Shown here piece by piece: positions 26,359-35,101 of a stretch of 64,000 nucleotides of DNA. Every line of letters starts with the position of its first letter. Position 1 is the stretch's first letter. Position numbers and translations under genes: made by a program. Below the pieces are notes generated by a model, which saw only the letters and a program-made list of their open reading frames with translations, did not search any database and was not told the origin of the DNA. The DNA is from Sphingomonas sp. LY54 (lineage in GTDB: Bacteria > Pseudomonadota > Alphaproteobacteria > Sphingomonadales > Sphingomonadaceae): positions 1,571,501 to 1,635,500 of the forward strand of contig NZ_CP141588.1 of the NCBI RefSeq assembly GCF_035594035.1, written 5' to 3'.

Positions 26359-26700
26359 GGATCAACTCCCGGGTGCGCCAGGACGGCGGACCTGTATTGG
26401 TGACGTAGAATGGCAAGACGCTGCAACATCGGCGGCGGCCGTGCAAGCTGCGGATTCGCGAAGACTTTCGCATGCCGTTCGTCGGAGCCGCCCGTACCAT
26501 CATATGCGCATCGGCAAAAGCGGCCCGGAAGGGTGGCGCCTGATCGTCGACCTGCTCGTTCCGGAGCGCGGCGAGCCCCCCGTCGCGCCGGCTCCTGCCG
26601 AGGGAATCGCTGATCCACATTAGACGGCATCGCATTTTTCGGAACCATCCCAGCAACATGCCCGTTCGTTTCCGTACCGTCAGGAATTCGAATTGGGCCT
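26359..26700. other. Intergenic region (342 bp) between divergent genes
   Basis: It contains the stress-type promoter at 26641-26666 in front of the GH1-RmlD gene. A 39-codon frame at 26504-26623 has no ribosome site and no recognisable motif, so I do not call it a gene. Nothing else was seen. Confidence 0.5.
26641..26666 (+). promoter_or_regulatory. EcfG-type (general stress sigma) promoter of the GH1-RmlD gene
   Basis: GGAAC (26641-26645), then 17 nt, then CGTT (26663-26666). This equals the GGAAC-N16/17-CGTT consensus known for EcfG sigma factors in alphaproteobacteria. It lies 34 nt upstream of the ATG at 26701. Expression under general stress is inferred from the motif only. Confidence 0.7.
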
Positions 26701-28866
26701 ATGACAGATCTGCAGACGACCGCTTCAAGGCTGGAGCTTTGGGGAGGAGTCGAATGTACGATCGCCCGCGTGGGCGACGTCTTTCGCGACCAGTGCCTCG
26801 AGACGGGGCACAGTCTTCGCAAGGGCGATATCGATCGCATCGCCGACCTCGGCGTCACCACCGTCCGCTATCCGATCCTCTGGGAATCGATCGCGCCGGA
26901 CGCGCCGGACGATTGCGACTGGGCGTGGACCGACGAGCGGCTGCACCTGCTGCGCAAGCGCGGCGTGCGCGTAATCGGCGGCCTACTCCATCACGGCTCC
27001 GGCCCGAAATATACGAGTCTCCTCGATCCCGATTTCCCGGCCAAGTTGGCCGCGTTCGCCGCGCGCGTGGCCGAGCGTTATCCCTGGATCGAGACGTGGA
27101 CCCCGATCAACGAGCCGCTGACCACCGCCCGCTTTTCCGGGCTCTACGGCCACTGGTTCCCGCACCGCCGGTCCTACCCCGCCTTCCTCAAGGCGCTGGT
27201 CAACCAGTGCCTTGGCACGAAAGCGGCGATGGCGGCGATCCGTGCCGTCATTCCCGGCGCGCAGCTGCTGCAGACCGAAGATCTCGGCAAGACCTTTTCG
27301 ACCGCTCCGCTCCGTCACCAGGCGCAGCACGAGAATAGCCGTCGCTGGCTCAGCTTCGACCTGCTCTGCGGCCGCGTGCAGGGGCGCCACCCCTGGGTGC
27401 GGCTGCTGCGCGATGCCGGCATCGGCGCGGACGCGCTCGAAGCGCTCGCCACCGGGGAGGCCATGCCCGACATTCTCGGCATCAACCACTATCTCACCAG
27501 CGAACGTTTTCTCGACCACCGGCTCGCCCTCTATCCGGGCCAGCCCGTCGGCGGAAACGGGCGCCAGCGCTATATCGATGCGGAAGCGGTGCGGGTGAAG
27601 CGCCTCCATCTCGATACCGGGATCGGCCCGCGCCTGCGCGAGGCCTGGGAGCGTTACGGCATCCCGATCGCCGTCACCGAAGTCCATCACGGCTGCACCC
27701 GCGACGAGCAATTGCGCTGGTTCGCCGAAGTCTGGAAGACCGCCGGCGCGCTCCGCGACGAAGGCATGGACCTGCGCGCCGTCACGCTCTGGTCCCTGTT
27801 CGGCAATGTCGACTGGCGCTCGCTGCTGACGCGCGAGGACGGCGTCTACGACGTCGGGGCGTTCGACGCGCGCTCGCCCGAGCCGCGCCCGACCGTGATC
27901 GCGGCCGCAGCCAAGGCCTATGCGAAGGGCGAGGATTTCGACCATCCGGTGCTCGACAAGCCCGGCTGGTGGCGGAGGCCCGAGCGACTCTATCCGTGGC
28001 ATGGCCCCTGCAAGGAATTGGGCGGGCACGGCCGCAAGCTGCTGATCACCGGCGCGACCGGGACGCTCGGACAGGCCTTCGCGCGCATCGCGGAACATCG
28101 TGGCCTGCCCTTCTGCCTCACCAGCCGCGCCGAGCTCGACATCACCGACGAGGCGTCGATCCGCGCCGCCATCGCGCGCTTCGAGCCCTGGGCGATCGTC
28201 AACGCGGCCGGCTTCGTCCGGGTCGCCGATGCGGAAAATGAGCGCGAAGCGTGCCTTGCCGCCAATGCGGCCGGGCCGCAGAAGCTGGCGCGCGCCTGCA
28301 CGGACGCAGGCCTGCGGCTCGTCACATTCTCGTCGGATCTCGTGTTCGACGGCAAGCTGGGCCGCGCCTATACTGAAACCGATCCGGTGGCGCCGGCCAA
28401 TGTCTATGGCCTCAGCAAGGCCGAAGCCGAACAGCATGTCCTCGGCATCGCCGAGCAGGCGCTCGTGATCCGCACCAGCGCCTTCTTCGGCCCGTGGGAC
28501 AAATATAATTTCGCCTGGCACACGCTGAGCGCCCTCGCGCGCGGCGAGCAGGTGCGGGCCAGCCGCAACGTCGACGTTTCGCCGACCTACGTGCCGGATC
28601 TCTGCCACGCCGCGCTCGACCTGCTGATCGACGGCGAGACCGGGCTCTGGCACCTCGCCAACCAGGGCAAGCTAAGCTGGTACGAATTTGCCCACGGCGT
28701 CGCCGAGCGCGTCGGCTACGATCCCGCGCTGATCGTGCCGACGGAAAGCGATCCGGCGATCACCGCACTATCGAGCGGCCGCGGCCTGCTGCTGCGCCCG
28801 GTGAATCACGCGATCGACGAATATTGCGAAGGCATACGCAGCGCCTTCAGGGAAGCGGCCGAATAG
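26701..28866 (+). CDS. Fusion: GH1-like glycosidase domain + RmlD-type sugar-nucleotide reductase
   Basis: A 721-residue two-domain protein. Residues about 10-420 resemble family 1 glycosidases: TPINEPL carries the acid/base Glu (about E138) and AVTEVHHG the candidate nucleophile (about E327). Residues about 440-715 form a Rossmann NAD(P)-binding reductase like RmlD (dTDP-4-dehydrorhamnose reductase), with LLITGATGTLGQAF and the YxxxK pair in NVYGLSKAEAE. The convergent neighbour encodes another sugar-enzyme fusion. Inferred role: making or trimming a surface or storage glycan under stress. Whether the glycosidase half is active is unknown, because the nucleophile context differs from the usual TENG. 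Confidence 0.85.
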   Translation: MTDLQTTASRLELWGGVECTIARVGDVFRDQCLETGHSLRKGDIDRIADLGVTTVRYPILWESIAPDAPDDCDWAWTDERLHLLRKRGVRVIGGLLHHGSGPKYTSLLDPDFPAKLAAFAARVAERYPWIETWTPINEPLTTARFSGLYGHWFPHRRSYPAFLKALVNQCLGTKAAMAAIRAVIPGAQLLQTEDLGKTFSTAPLRHQAQHENSRRWLSFDLLCGRVQGRHPWVRLLRDAGIGADALEALATGEAMPDILGINHYLTSERFLDHRLALYPGQPVGGNGRQRYIDAEAVRVKRLHLDTGIGPRLREAWERYGIPIAVTEVHHGCTRDEQLRWFAEVWKTAGALRDEGMDLRAVTLWSLFGNVDWRSLLTREDGVYDVGAFDARSPEPRPTVIAAAAKAYAKGEDFDHPVLDKPGWWRRPERLYPWHGPCKELGGHGRKLLITGATGTLGQAFARIAEHRGLPFCLTSRAELDITDEASIRAAIARFEPWAIVNAAGFVRVADAENEREACLAANAAGPQKLARACTDAGLRLVTFSSDLVFDGKLGRAYTETDPVAPANVYGLSKAEAEQHVLGIAEQALVIRTSAFFGPWDKYNFAWHTLSALARGEQVRASRNVDVSPTYVPDLCHAALDLLIDGETGLWHLANQGKLSWYEFAHGVAERVGYDPALIVPTESDPAITALSSGRGLLLRPVNHAIDEYCEGIRSAFREAAE

Positions 28867-28887
28867 AAGCCGCTTCCCGAGGCGTCT

Positions 28888-31242
28888 TCACTCGGCCGCT
28901 TCGGTCCAGACCCGTTGCGTCGGCTGCTTGGCTTGGCGCTTGGCGTCGAGTTTGCGGAACGCGGCGAGCGCCTGCCCGACCACCTGGTCCATATTGTAGT
29001 AGCGGTAGGTCGCGAGCCGGCCCACGAAGGTGACGTTCGGCGTCGCGTCGGCCAGCGCTTCATATTGCTTGAACAGAGCCTGGTTCTCCGGCCGCGGGAT
29101 CGGGTAATAGGGATCGCCCTCCGCCGACGGGTATTCGTAGGTGATGCTGGTCGTCGGATGCTGCTGCCCGGTCAGATGCTTGTATTCGGTGATGCGGGTA
29201 TAGGTCACCTTCGGGTCCGGATAGTTCACCACCGCCACCGGCTGCATCCATTCCTCGTCGCGCACTTCATGCTCGAAGCGCAGGCTGCGGTAAGGCAGCT
29301 TGCCGAAGCGGAAGCCGAAATATTCGTCGATCGGACCGGTGAAGATCGTGTGGCCGGCATCGATCTCGGCCATCACGTCCTGATAGTCGGTCGAAAGCAG
29401 CACATCGATGTTCGGATGGTCGAGCATCGCGTTGAACATGGCAGTGTAGCCGTCCGCCGGCATGATCTGGTGCTTGTCGCCGAAATAACGGTCGTCGGTG
29501 TTGGTCCGTGTCGGGACGCGCGAGGTCACCGACTTGTCGAGCTGGCTCGGGTCGAGGCCCCATTGCTTGCGCGTATAGCCCTGGAAGAAGAGCTCGTAGA
29601 GCTCGCGGCCGACCGCGGAGATAACCACATCCTCGGACGTGACGATCTCGTCGACCGGCTCGGCGCGCGACGCGAGATAGGCCGCGGCCTCCTCGTCGGT
29701 CTGGAGATCGAGCCCGAACAATGCGTTCAGCGTCGTCCGGTTGATCGGGATCGGCACGAGCTGGCCGCGAACCTGCGCCAGAACGCGATGCTCGTACGGG
29801 CGCCATGCCGTGAACTGCGACAGGTAATCGACGATCTCGTCGCTGTTGGTGTGGAAGATGTGGGGTCCGTACTGATGGATCAGCACGCCCGCTTCGTCCT
29901 TATGATCGTACGCGTTGCCGGCGACGTGCGGGCGCTTGTCGATGACGAGGACGCGGGCATCGTGCTGGCTGGCAAGCCGCTCGGCGAGCACCGAGCCGGC
30001 GAAGCCTGCGCCCACGACGAGATAGTCATATTGCTTCCTGGCGCCGCTCGTGACGACGCGCGGGCCGGCCGCGGGGATGGTGACTGCCTCGCGGACGAGG
30101 CCGGACATGCGGGCGAAGGTGATGTCCCAGCTCAGATTGGCGAGCTTGGCATCGACGCCGTCGAGCCACTCATTCTCGCCCTGCGCCAGTTCGAGCGCGT
30201 CCTCGCAGGCTGCGATGAATGCCTCAGGGCCGTCGGCGATGAAGACGGCGTCGAGATCACTATAGTGGCGTATCACGTCGGTGATCGGGGTCGAGACCAC
30301 CGGCCGACCGCCCGCCAGATATTCGGGCGTCTTGGTCGGCGAGATGAACTTGGTCGAATCGTTGATCGCAAACGGCATCAACGCGACGTCCCAGCCGCCG
30401 AGATAGGCGGGCAGTTCGTCATATTGCTTGCCGCCGAGATAATGAATGTTGGCGCGCTGCGGCAGGTCGGCGGGATCGATCTTCACGACCGGACCGACCA
30501 TGACGATCGACCATTCGGGATGCGCGTCGGCAAGCGCCGCAACCAGCTCCAAATCCATGCGCTCGTCGACAACGCCGTAGAAGCCGAGCCGCGGCCCCGC
30601 GATTTCCGCTTGGTCGGCCGGCTGCTTGCCGCCGGCGCGTGCCTGGGCGAAATGGGCGCGATCGACGCTCGAGGGGAAAGGATGGACGTTGGGATGACGG
30701 TCCTTCTTGGCCTCGTAGAGGCTGTAGCCCCCGGTGAAGACAACGTCGGCGGCCGCGAACAGCTCGCGCTCAAGCTCAAGCAATTGCGGCGGTGCAAAAC
30801 GGAAATTGGCGAGCTCGTCCATGCAGTCATAGACCGTCGCCGCCGCCGCGATATGCCGCGAGAAGGGCAGCATCATCGGTGTGTAATACCAGCGCACCAG
30901 CGGCCCCTGCTCGCCGGCGAGAAATGCGTCGAGCAGGGTCTTCACGGTCGCGATCCGTTCCGCGTCGCTCAGATTTTCGGGCAATGTCGGGGTCGCGACG
31001 ACGACGCCGGTCTCGGCGCAGGTCCGTACGCTCAGCGCCGCTTCGCAGTCCGGCAAGGCATTCTCAGGTTCTTCCCAATAGATCACGCGCCGGTCGAGAG
31101 CGAAGCGGCTCATCAGATGCTGCGGGCGCTGAAAGACGAAATTCCACCGCAGGTGCGAAAAGCAGATGATGCCGTGGTCGGACGAGCGGAGGGCGGAAGA
31201 TTTGTCGAGCCCATTGGATGGGGCGCCTGAGAAGCTGATCAA
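28888..31242 (-). CDS. Fusion: glycosyltransferase + UDP-galactopyranose mutase
   Basis: About 784 residues. The N-terminal 380 are a GT-B-type glycosyltransferase (FSHLRWNFVFQRPQHLMSRF; donor-site segment FISPTKTPEYLAGGRPVV). From about residue 404 a complete UDP-galactopyranose mutase follows: FAD-binding YLVVGAGFAGSVLAERLA, HVAGNAYD, QYGPHIFHT and the C-terminal YKHLTGQQHPTTSITYEYP. It would make UDP-galactofuranose and possibly transfer the sugar. The frame is open to an ATG at 31284, but a stress-type promoter (31277-31301) overlaps that codon. The TTG at 31242, with CAGGGG 6 nt upstream, is therefore the likelier start. Confidence 0.85.
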   Translation of the reverse strand: MISFSGAPSNGLDKSSALRSSDHGIICFSHLRWNFVFQRPQHLMSRFALDRRVIYWEEPENALPDCEAALSVRTCAETGVVVATPTLPENLSDAERIATVKTLLDAFLAGEQGPLVRWYYTPMMLPFSRHIAAAATVYDCMDELANFRFAPPQLLELERELFAAADVVFTGGYSLYEAKKDRHPNVHPFPSSVDRAHFAQARAGGKQPADQAEIAGPRLGFYGVVDERMDLELVAALADAHPEWSIVMVGPVVKIDPADLPQRANIHYLGGKQYDELPAYLGGWDVALMPFAINDSTKFISPTKTPEYLAGGRPVVSTPITDVIRHYSDLDAVFIADGPEAFIAACEDALELAQGENEWLDGVDAKLANLSWDITFARMSGLVREAVTIPAAGPRVVTSGARKQYDYLVVGAGFAGSVLAERLASQHDARVLVIDKRPHVAGNAYDHKDEAGVLIHQYGPHIFHTNSDEIVDYLSQFTAWRPYEHRVLAQVRGQLVPIPINRTTLNALFGLDLQTDEEAAAYLASRAEPVDEIVTSEDVVISAVGRELYELFFQGYTRKQWGLDPSQLDKSVTSRVPTRTNTDDRYFGDKHQIMPADGYTAMFNAMLDHPNIDVLLSTDYQDVMAEIDAGHTIFTGPIDEYFGFRFGKLPYRSLRFEHEVRDEEWMQPVAVVNYPDPKVTYTRITEYKHLTGQQHPTTSITYEYPSAEGDPYYPIPRPENQALFKQYEALADATPNVTFVGRLATYRYYNMDQVVGQALAAFRKLDAKRQAKQPTQRVWTEAAE

Positions 31243-31276
31243 TGTAAACCCCTGATGAACGAAGGACATTTCGGAC

Positions 31277-31301
31277 AACGTCATGGGGGAGGGCAGGTTC
31301 C
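31277..31301 (-). promoter_or_regulatory. EcfG-type promoter of the glycosyltransferase-mutase gene
   Basis: Reading on the minus strand: GGAAC (31301-31297), 16 nt, CGTT (31280-31277). It matches the EcfG consensus and would start transcription near 31270. It overlaps the most upstream ATG of the gene, which argues for a start further inside. Confidence 0.65.
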
Positions 31302-31384
31302 CGCGGACCGCGCTAATCTGGGTTAGATTCGCGACCGTTCTAATGGGAACTCGGACAAAGCGATCTTCTTCGCACGTGCAGCAT

Positions 31385-33445
31385 TCACTCCTTGCCGTCG
31401 AATGCGGACCGGAGTTCGTCCAGCCACGGCGCCGCCGTCCCGTCGGACGGGGCCCGCCAGTCGCCGCGCGGGCTCAAGGATCCGCCCATCGAGACCTTGG
31501 GCGAATTGGGCAGGGCGCTGCGCTTGAATTGGCTGGTCTTGAAGAACCGCCAAAGAAACTCCTCCAGCCATTTCCGGATGGTAGGTAGATCGTAAGCGCG
31601 CTTCAGATGATCCGGATAGGCGATCGGCCACAGCCCCTGCGAAGCGTCGTGCCAGGCCTGCCAGGCGAGGAACGCCACCTTCGAGGGCGGCTGGCCCGAG
31701 CGCAGGATATGGAACAGGAAGAAATCGTGCAGCTCGTAGGGGCCGATCTTGTCCTCGGTCGACTGGATCTCCCCGGCCTCGTCGGCGGGCACCAGTTCGG
31801 GCGAGATCTTGGTCTCCAGGATGGCGGTGAGGATGCGGTTGGTCTCGGCGTCGAACTGGCCGGAGCGGACCGCCCAGCGCACCAGATATTGAATCAACGT
31901 CTTGGGCACGCCGGCATTGACGCCATAATGGCTCATATGGTCACCGACGCCGTAGGTGCACCAGCCGAGCGCGAGTTCGGAGAGGTCGCCGGTGCCGACC
32001 ACGAAGCCGCTGCGCTGGTTGGCGAGGCGGAACAGATAGTCGGTGCGCAGTCCGGCCTGCACATTCTCGAACGTGATGTCGTAGACCGCTTCGCCCTTCG
32101 CGAACGGGTGGCCCATGTCGGCCAGCATCTGGCGCGCGGCGGGGGTGATGTCGATCTCCTCACCCACGATGCCGAGCGCGTTCATCAGCGCCCAGGCATT
32201 GCTCTTGGTGGCCTCGCCGGTGGCGAAGCCCGGCATGGTGAAGCCGAGGATGGTCGATCGCGGCAGGCCGAGCAGGTCGCAGGCCTTGGCGGCGACGATC
32301 AAAGCATGCGTTGAATCGAGGCCGCCCGAGACGCCGATGACGAGGTGCTTGCCGCTGGTCGCTGTGAAGCGCTTGGCGAGACCCTGGACCTGGATGTTGA
32401 ACGCCTCGTAGCAATCCTGGTCGAGTTGCTCGGGCCGGTTGGGGACATAGGGGAAACGGCGCAGCTTGCGCTCGAAGCCAATATCGGCGGGCGTGACGCC
32501 ATGGTCGAAGTGGATGCGCCGCGCGGTCTTTTCGGGGTGGCCGGCGGCGACGGCATTGTCGTTGAAGGTCGGCATCCGCATCCGCTCGAGCCGCAGCCGC
32601 TGCGCGTCGATGTCGGCGACGCACAGCTCCGGTTCCCAGTCGAAACGTCCGGATTCGGCGAGCAGCTCGCCCATCTCGTAGATCGAGCCCTGCCCGTCCC
32701 ATGCCAGATCTGTCGTGCTCTCGCCCGGGCCTGAGGCAGCGTAGACGTAAGCCGCGCAGCAGCGGTTCGACTGCGAGGCGCATAGCAATTTGCGCTCGTC
32801 CGCCTTGCCGATCGTGATGTTCGATGCGGAGAGGTTGCAGAGGATGAGTGCGCCGGACAGTGCGCCGACCGTCGAAGGCGGCTGCGGCGCCCAATAATCC
32901 TCGCAAATCTCGACGTGGAAGATGAAGTCGGCAAGATCCTCGGCAGCGAAGATGAGGTCGGTGCCGAACGGCACGGTCTGACCGGCAAGGGCGACGTCGA
33001 TGCCGTTGAGGCCGATACCCGACACGAACCAGCGCTTCTCGTAATATTCGCGGTAATTGGGGAGGAAGCTCTTGGGCACGACGCCGAGGATGCGGCCGCG
33101 CGAGAGGACGAGCGCGCAATTGTAGAGCCGGCCGTTGCGGCGGATCGGGGCGCCGACCGCCAGCACCGGCGCCAGGTCCGCCGTGCGCCGGCAGATTTCG
33201 GCGATCCCCTCTTCGACAGCATCGAGGAAGGCCTCCTGCAGGAACAAATCGTCGACCGCGTAGGAGGAGACGTTGAGCTCCGGAAAGACGACGAGGTCGA
33301 CGCCGCGGTCATGGGCCTGCTGGGCCATCAGCACGCTCTGCTCGACGTTCATGGCCACATCGCCGGCCGAAGCGGCCGGCGTGGCCGCGGCGACGCGGAC
33401 GAAGCCGTGGCGGTGGATCGCCTCGAAAGGTGCCTTCGCCGCCAT
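31385..33445 (-). CDS. nadE: Glutamine-dependent NAD+ synthetase
   Basis: A 686-residue enzyme that converts nicotinic acid adenine dinucleotide to NAD+. The N-terminal nitrilase-like glutaminase has Glu in VVFPELNVSSY, Lys in VVPKSFLPNYRE and Cys in HVEICEDYWAP. The C-terminal synthetase has the PP-loop GVSGGLDSTHALIVA and the NAD-binding GTGDLSELALGW. The ATG shares one base with the stop of pncC (TGATG), so the two are translationally coupled. A longer open frame reaching 33952 is only the pncC coding region in another frame. Confidence 0.95.
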   Translation of the reverse strand: MAAKAPFEAIHRHGFVRVAAATPAASAGDVAMNVEQSVLMAQQAHDRGVDLVVFPELNVSSYAVDDLFLQEAFLDAVEEGIAEICRRTADLAPVLAVGAPIRRNGRLYNCALVLSRGRILGVVPKSFLPNYREYYEKRWFVSGIGLNGIDVALAGQTVPFGTDLIFAAEDLADFIFHVEICEDYWAPQPPSTVGALSGALILCNLSASNITIGKADERKLLCASQSNRCCAAYVYAASGPGESTTDLAWDGQGSIYEMGELLAESGRFDWEPELCVADIDAQRLRLERMRMPTFNDNAVAAGHPEKTARRIHFDHGVTPADIGFERKLRRFPYVPNRPEQLDQDCYEAFNIQVQGLAKRFTATSGKHLVIGVSGGLDSTHALIVAAKACDLLGLPRSTILGFTMPGFATGEATKSNAWALMNALGIVGEEIDITPAARQMLADMGHPFAKGEAVYDITFENVQAGLRTDYLFRLANQRSGFVVGTGDLSELALGWCTYGVGDHMSHYGVNAGVPKTLIQYLVRWAVRSGQFDAETNRILTAILETKISPELVPADEAGEIQSTEDKIGPYELHDFFLFHILRSGQPPSKVAFLAWQAWHDASQGLWPIAYPDHLKRAYDLPTIRKWLEEFLWRFFKTSQFKRSALPNSPKVSMGGSLSPRGDWRAPSDGTAAPWLDELRSAFDGKE

Positions 33446-33945
33446 CACAGCATCTCCATCATCATCTCGACCGCCACCTTCATGCATTTGATCCGCGTAG
33501 CACCCCGCCCGCCCGGACCAAAATGCTCCTCGCGATGCGCCGTCTTCCGCCCGGCCCGCGCGCAGCCGAAATGGACCAGGCCCGGCTCCTCCCCTTTGTC
33601 GGCGAAGCCGGTGACGGAGAGGGCGATGTTCGCGCGCGAGCGCTCCAGCGCGCCCTCGGCCATCGCGATCGCGACCTCGCGGGAGACTGCCCCCTTTTGC
33701 TCGATGAGGTCGAGCGGGACGCCGAGCATCTCGGCCTTGGCATCGTTGGTGTAGGTGACGAAGCCGCGATCGAACGCATGCGCGACACCCTGCACGTCGG
33801 TCAGCAAGGATGCCAGCATGCCGCCGGTGCAGCTCTCGGCGGTGACGAAGCTGATGCCGCGCTCGCACGCCTTCTCGAGTAGGCGCCGGGTCGCCTCCTC
33901 GGTCTCGTTCGGAATGACGGGGGAAAGTGTCTCGGTGTCGTTCAC
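33445..33945 (-). CDS. pncC: Nicotinamide-nucleotide amidase, CinA C-terminal type
   Basis: A 166-residue stand-alone CinA C-terminal domain that deamidates NMN for NAD recycling. The catalytic motif TAESCTGGMLA, YTNDAKAEMLG and SVTGFADKGEEPG are all present. It is directly coupled to nadE, giving a compact NAD-salvage operon. The region upstream contains a GGAAC-N18-GTTCC dyad shared with the hemerythrin operon. Confidence 0.92.
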   Translation of the reverse strand: MNDTETLSPVIPNETEEATRRLLEKACERGISFVTAESCTGGMLASLLTDVQGVAHAFDRGFVTYTNDAKAEMLGVPLDLIEQKGAVSREVAIAMAEGALERSRANIALSVTGFADKGEEPGLVHFGCARAGRKTAHREEHFGPGGRGATRIKCMKVAVEMMMEML

Positions 33946-33970
33946 GCTTCATCCTCGGCTGCTCGGCGGC

Positions 33971-33998
33971 GGAACCGGCGCGTCATTCCGAATGTTCC
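33971..33998. promoter_or_regulatory. GGAAC-N18-GTTCC dyad: possible divergent stress promoter
   Basis: GGAAC (33971-33975) and GTTCC (33994-33998) are inverted around 18 nt, so each strand reads GGAAC-N17-[T/G]GTT, close to the EcfG consensus GGAAC-N16/17-CGTT. In the plus direction it would start near 34003, before the hemerythrin gene at 34023; in the minus direction it faces pncC. Each -10 element differs from the consensus at one base. Confidence 0.45.
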
Positions 33999-34022
33999 CC
34001 CAGCGCAATCAGGAGGCATTAA

Positions 34023-34529
34023 ATGGTCACCCCCACCAAACAAGATGCGCTGCAGCTTCTCGCCGAGGATCACCGCCGCGTCGAAGGACTGTTCGAACAA
34101 TTCGAGAAAGCGTCGGCCGACGGCCGCAAGGAGAAGATCGCCCGCGAAATCTGCACCGAGCTCAAGGTTCACGCCATGATCGAGGAGGAGATTTTCTATC
34201 CCGCCCTGCGCGGCAAGATCGACGACGACGACCTCGACGAGGCCATGGTCGAGCATGACGGCGCTAAGGTGCTGATCAACGAGATCGAGGCCGGCGGACC
34301 CGACGACGATTATTACGACGCCAAGGTGAAGGTCCTCCAGGAGCAGATCGAGCACCATGTGAAGGAGGAAGAGAAGCAGCACGGCAACATCTTCACCCAG
34401 GCACGCCATGTCGACGTCGACCTGGAGACGCTCGGCGAGCAGATGGCCGCGCGCAAGGCGGAATTGATGGAGATCGCGCAAACCAAGGGGCTTCCGCCCG
34501 CACGGCCCGCGACGATGGAGGCGCTCTGA
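34023..34529 (+). CDS. Hemerythrin-domain (HHE) protein
   Basis: A 168-residue four-helix protein with the iron-ligand pattern of hemerythrins: AEDHRRVEGLF, VHAMIEEEIFYPALR, EHDGAKVL and EHHVKEEEKQHGN. Such proteins bind a di-iron site and sense or buffer oxygen, NO or peroxide. AGGAGG lies 7 nt before the ATG. It is followed 2 nt later by a small gene and preceded by a stress-type promoter-like dyad. Confidence 0.9.
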   Translation: MVTPTKQDALQLLAEDHRRVEGLFEQFEKASADGRKEKIAREICTELKVHAMIEEEIFYPALRGKIDDDDLDEAMVEHDGAKVLINEIEAGGPDDDYYDAKVKVLQEQIEHHVKEEEKQHGNIFTQARHVDVDLETLGEQMAARKAELMEIAQTKGLPPARPATMEAL

Positions 34530-34531
34530 CC

Positions 34532-34837
34532 ATGGCCGAATGGAACAGGAATGCCGCGCTCGTCACCGGCATCGGCGCAGCCTGCGCGGCGGGGCTCGGC
34601 TTCGTCGCGACCCGTCTGTGGCGCAGCCGTGGCGGGACTGGCGAGGAAGGCGGCCGACCCGCGCCGGCGTTGCGTCACGAGCGCCCGCCCGGCCCGGTCG
34701 GCAATAGCGGCAACGTACGGCCGGCCGGCCGCTCGACCATGCGCGACCCCCCAAGGACGTGGGACGAAGTCGACGAGGCGTCGGACGAAAGCTTCCCGGC
34801 GAGCGATCCGCCCAACCTCAGCCCGCGCGTCGATTAG
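34532..34837 (+). CDS. Small membrane-anchored protein with SFPASDPP tail motif
   Basis: A 101-residue protein. One membrane helix lies at about residues 9-27 (ALVTGIGAACAAGLGFVATR), then a Pro/Arg-rich linker, and a C-terminal acidic motif TWDEVDEASDESFPASDPP. That last motif recurs in small stress-associated proteins of sphingomonads and rhizobia; its function is unknown to me. It begins 2 nt after the hemerythrin gene and is surely co-transcribed. Confidence 0.75.
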   Translation: MAEWNRNAALVTGIGAACAAGLGFVATRLWRSRGGTGEEGGRPAPALRHERPPGPVGNSGNVRPAGRSTMRDPPRTWDEVDEASDESFPASDPPNLSPRVD

Positions 34838-34838
34838 G

Positions 34839-35030
34839 TCAGCTGGTTTCCGAGAAAGGCCAATTGGCCGGCGGGGCATTGTCCTCGCTGGTCATTGGCC
34901 GCCACTGACCATGCTCGATCCGCAGCATGGGCACGCCGCACCAGCGGCACGAACTCTTGTACCCCAGATAATGGTGCCGAACCTTCTTGAGCGACCTGTG
35001 GTGGCCGAACAGTTGGCAGAAAATATGCAT
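34839..35030 (-). CDS. Small zinc-ribbon-like protein, paralogue of the one at 54059-54487
   Basis: A 63-residue protein with Cys in the leading MHIFCQLFGHH and a CxxC pair in SSCRWCGVPM. The pattern M-x-[IL]-F-C-x(4)-H ... S-C-R-x-C-G-x-x-M is shared with the N-terminal 45 residues of the protein at 54059-54487, so both belong to one small family. The ATG at 35030 has GGAGG upstream. It is convergent with the operon ending at 34837. Confidence 0.6.
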   Translation of the reverse strand: MHIFCQLFGHHRSLKKVRHHYLGYKSSCRWCGVPMLRIEHGQWRPMTSEDNAPPANWPFSETS

Positions 35031-35101
35031 AGCCTCACCCTCCGCCCCCTGCGAATACCGTAATTTTACTAGCATAGGTTGGGACGGCGGTAAACGGGCC
35101 G

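Noticed and set aside
23443..26403. 986-codon open frame antisense to the amidohydrolase
   Set aside because: Same cause: shadow of a GC-rich gene; the minus-strand protein has a signal peptide and clear domains.
26504..26623. 39-codon open frame upstream of the GH1-RmlD gene
   Set aside because: No ribosome site, no motif and no conserved context; probably chance.
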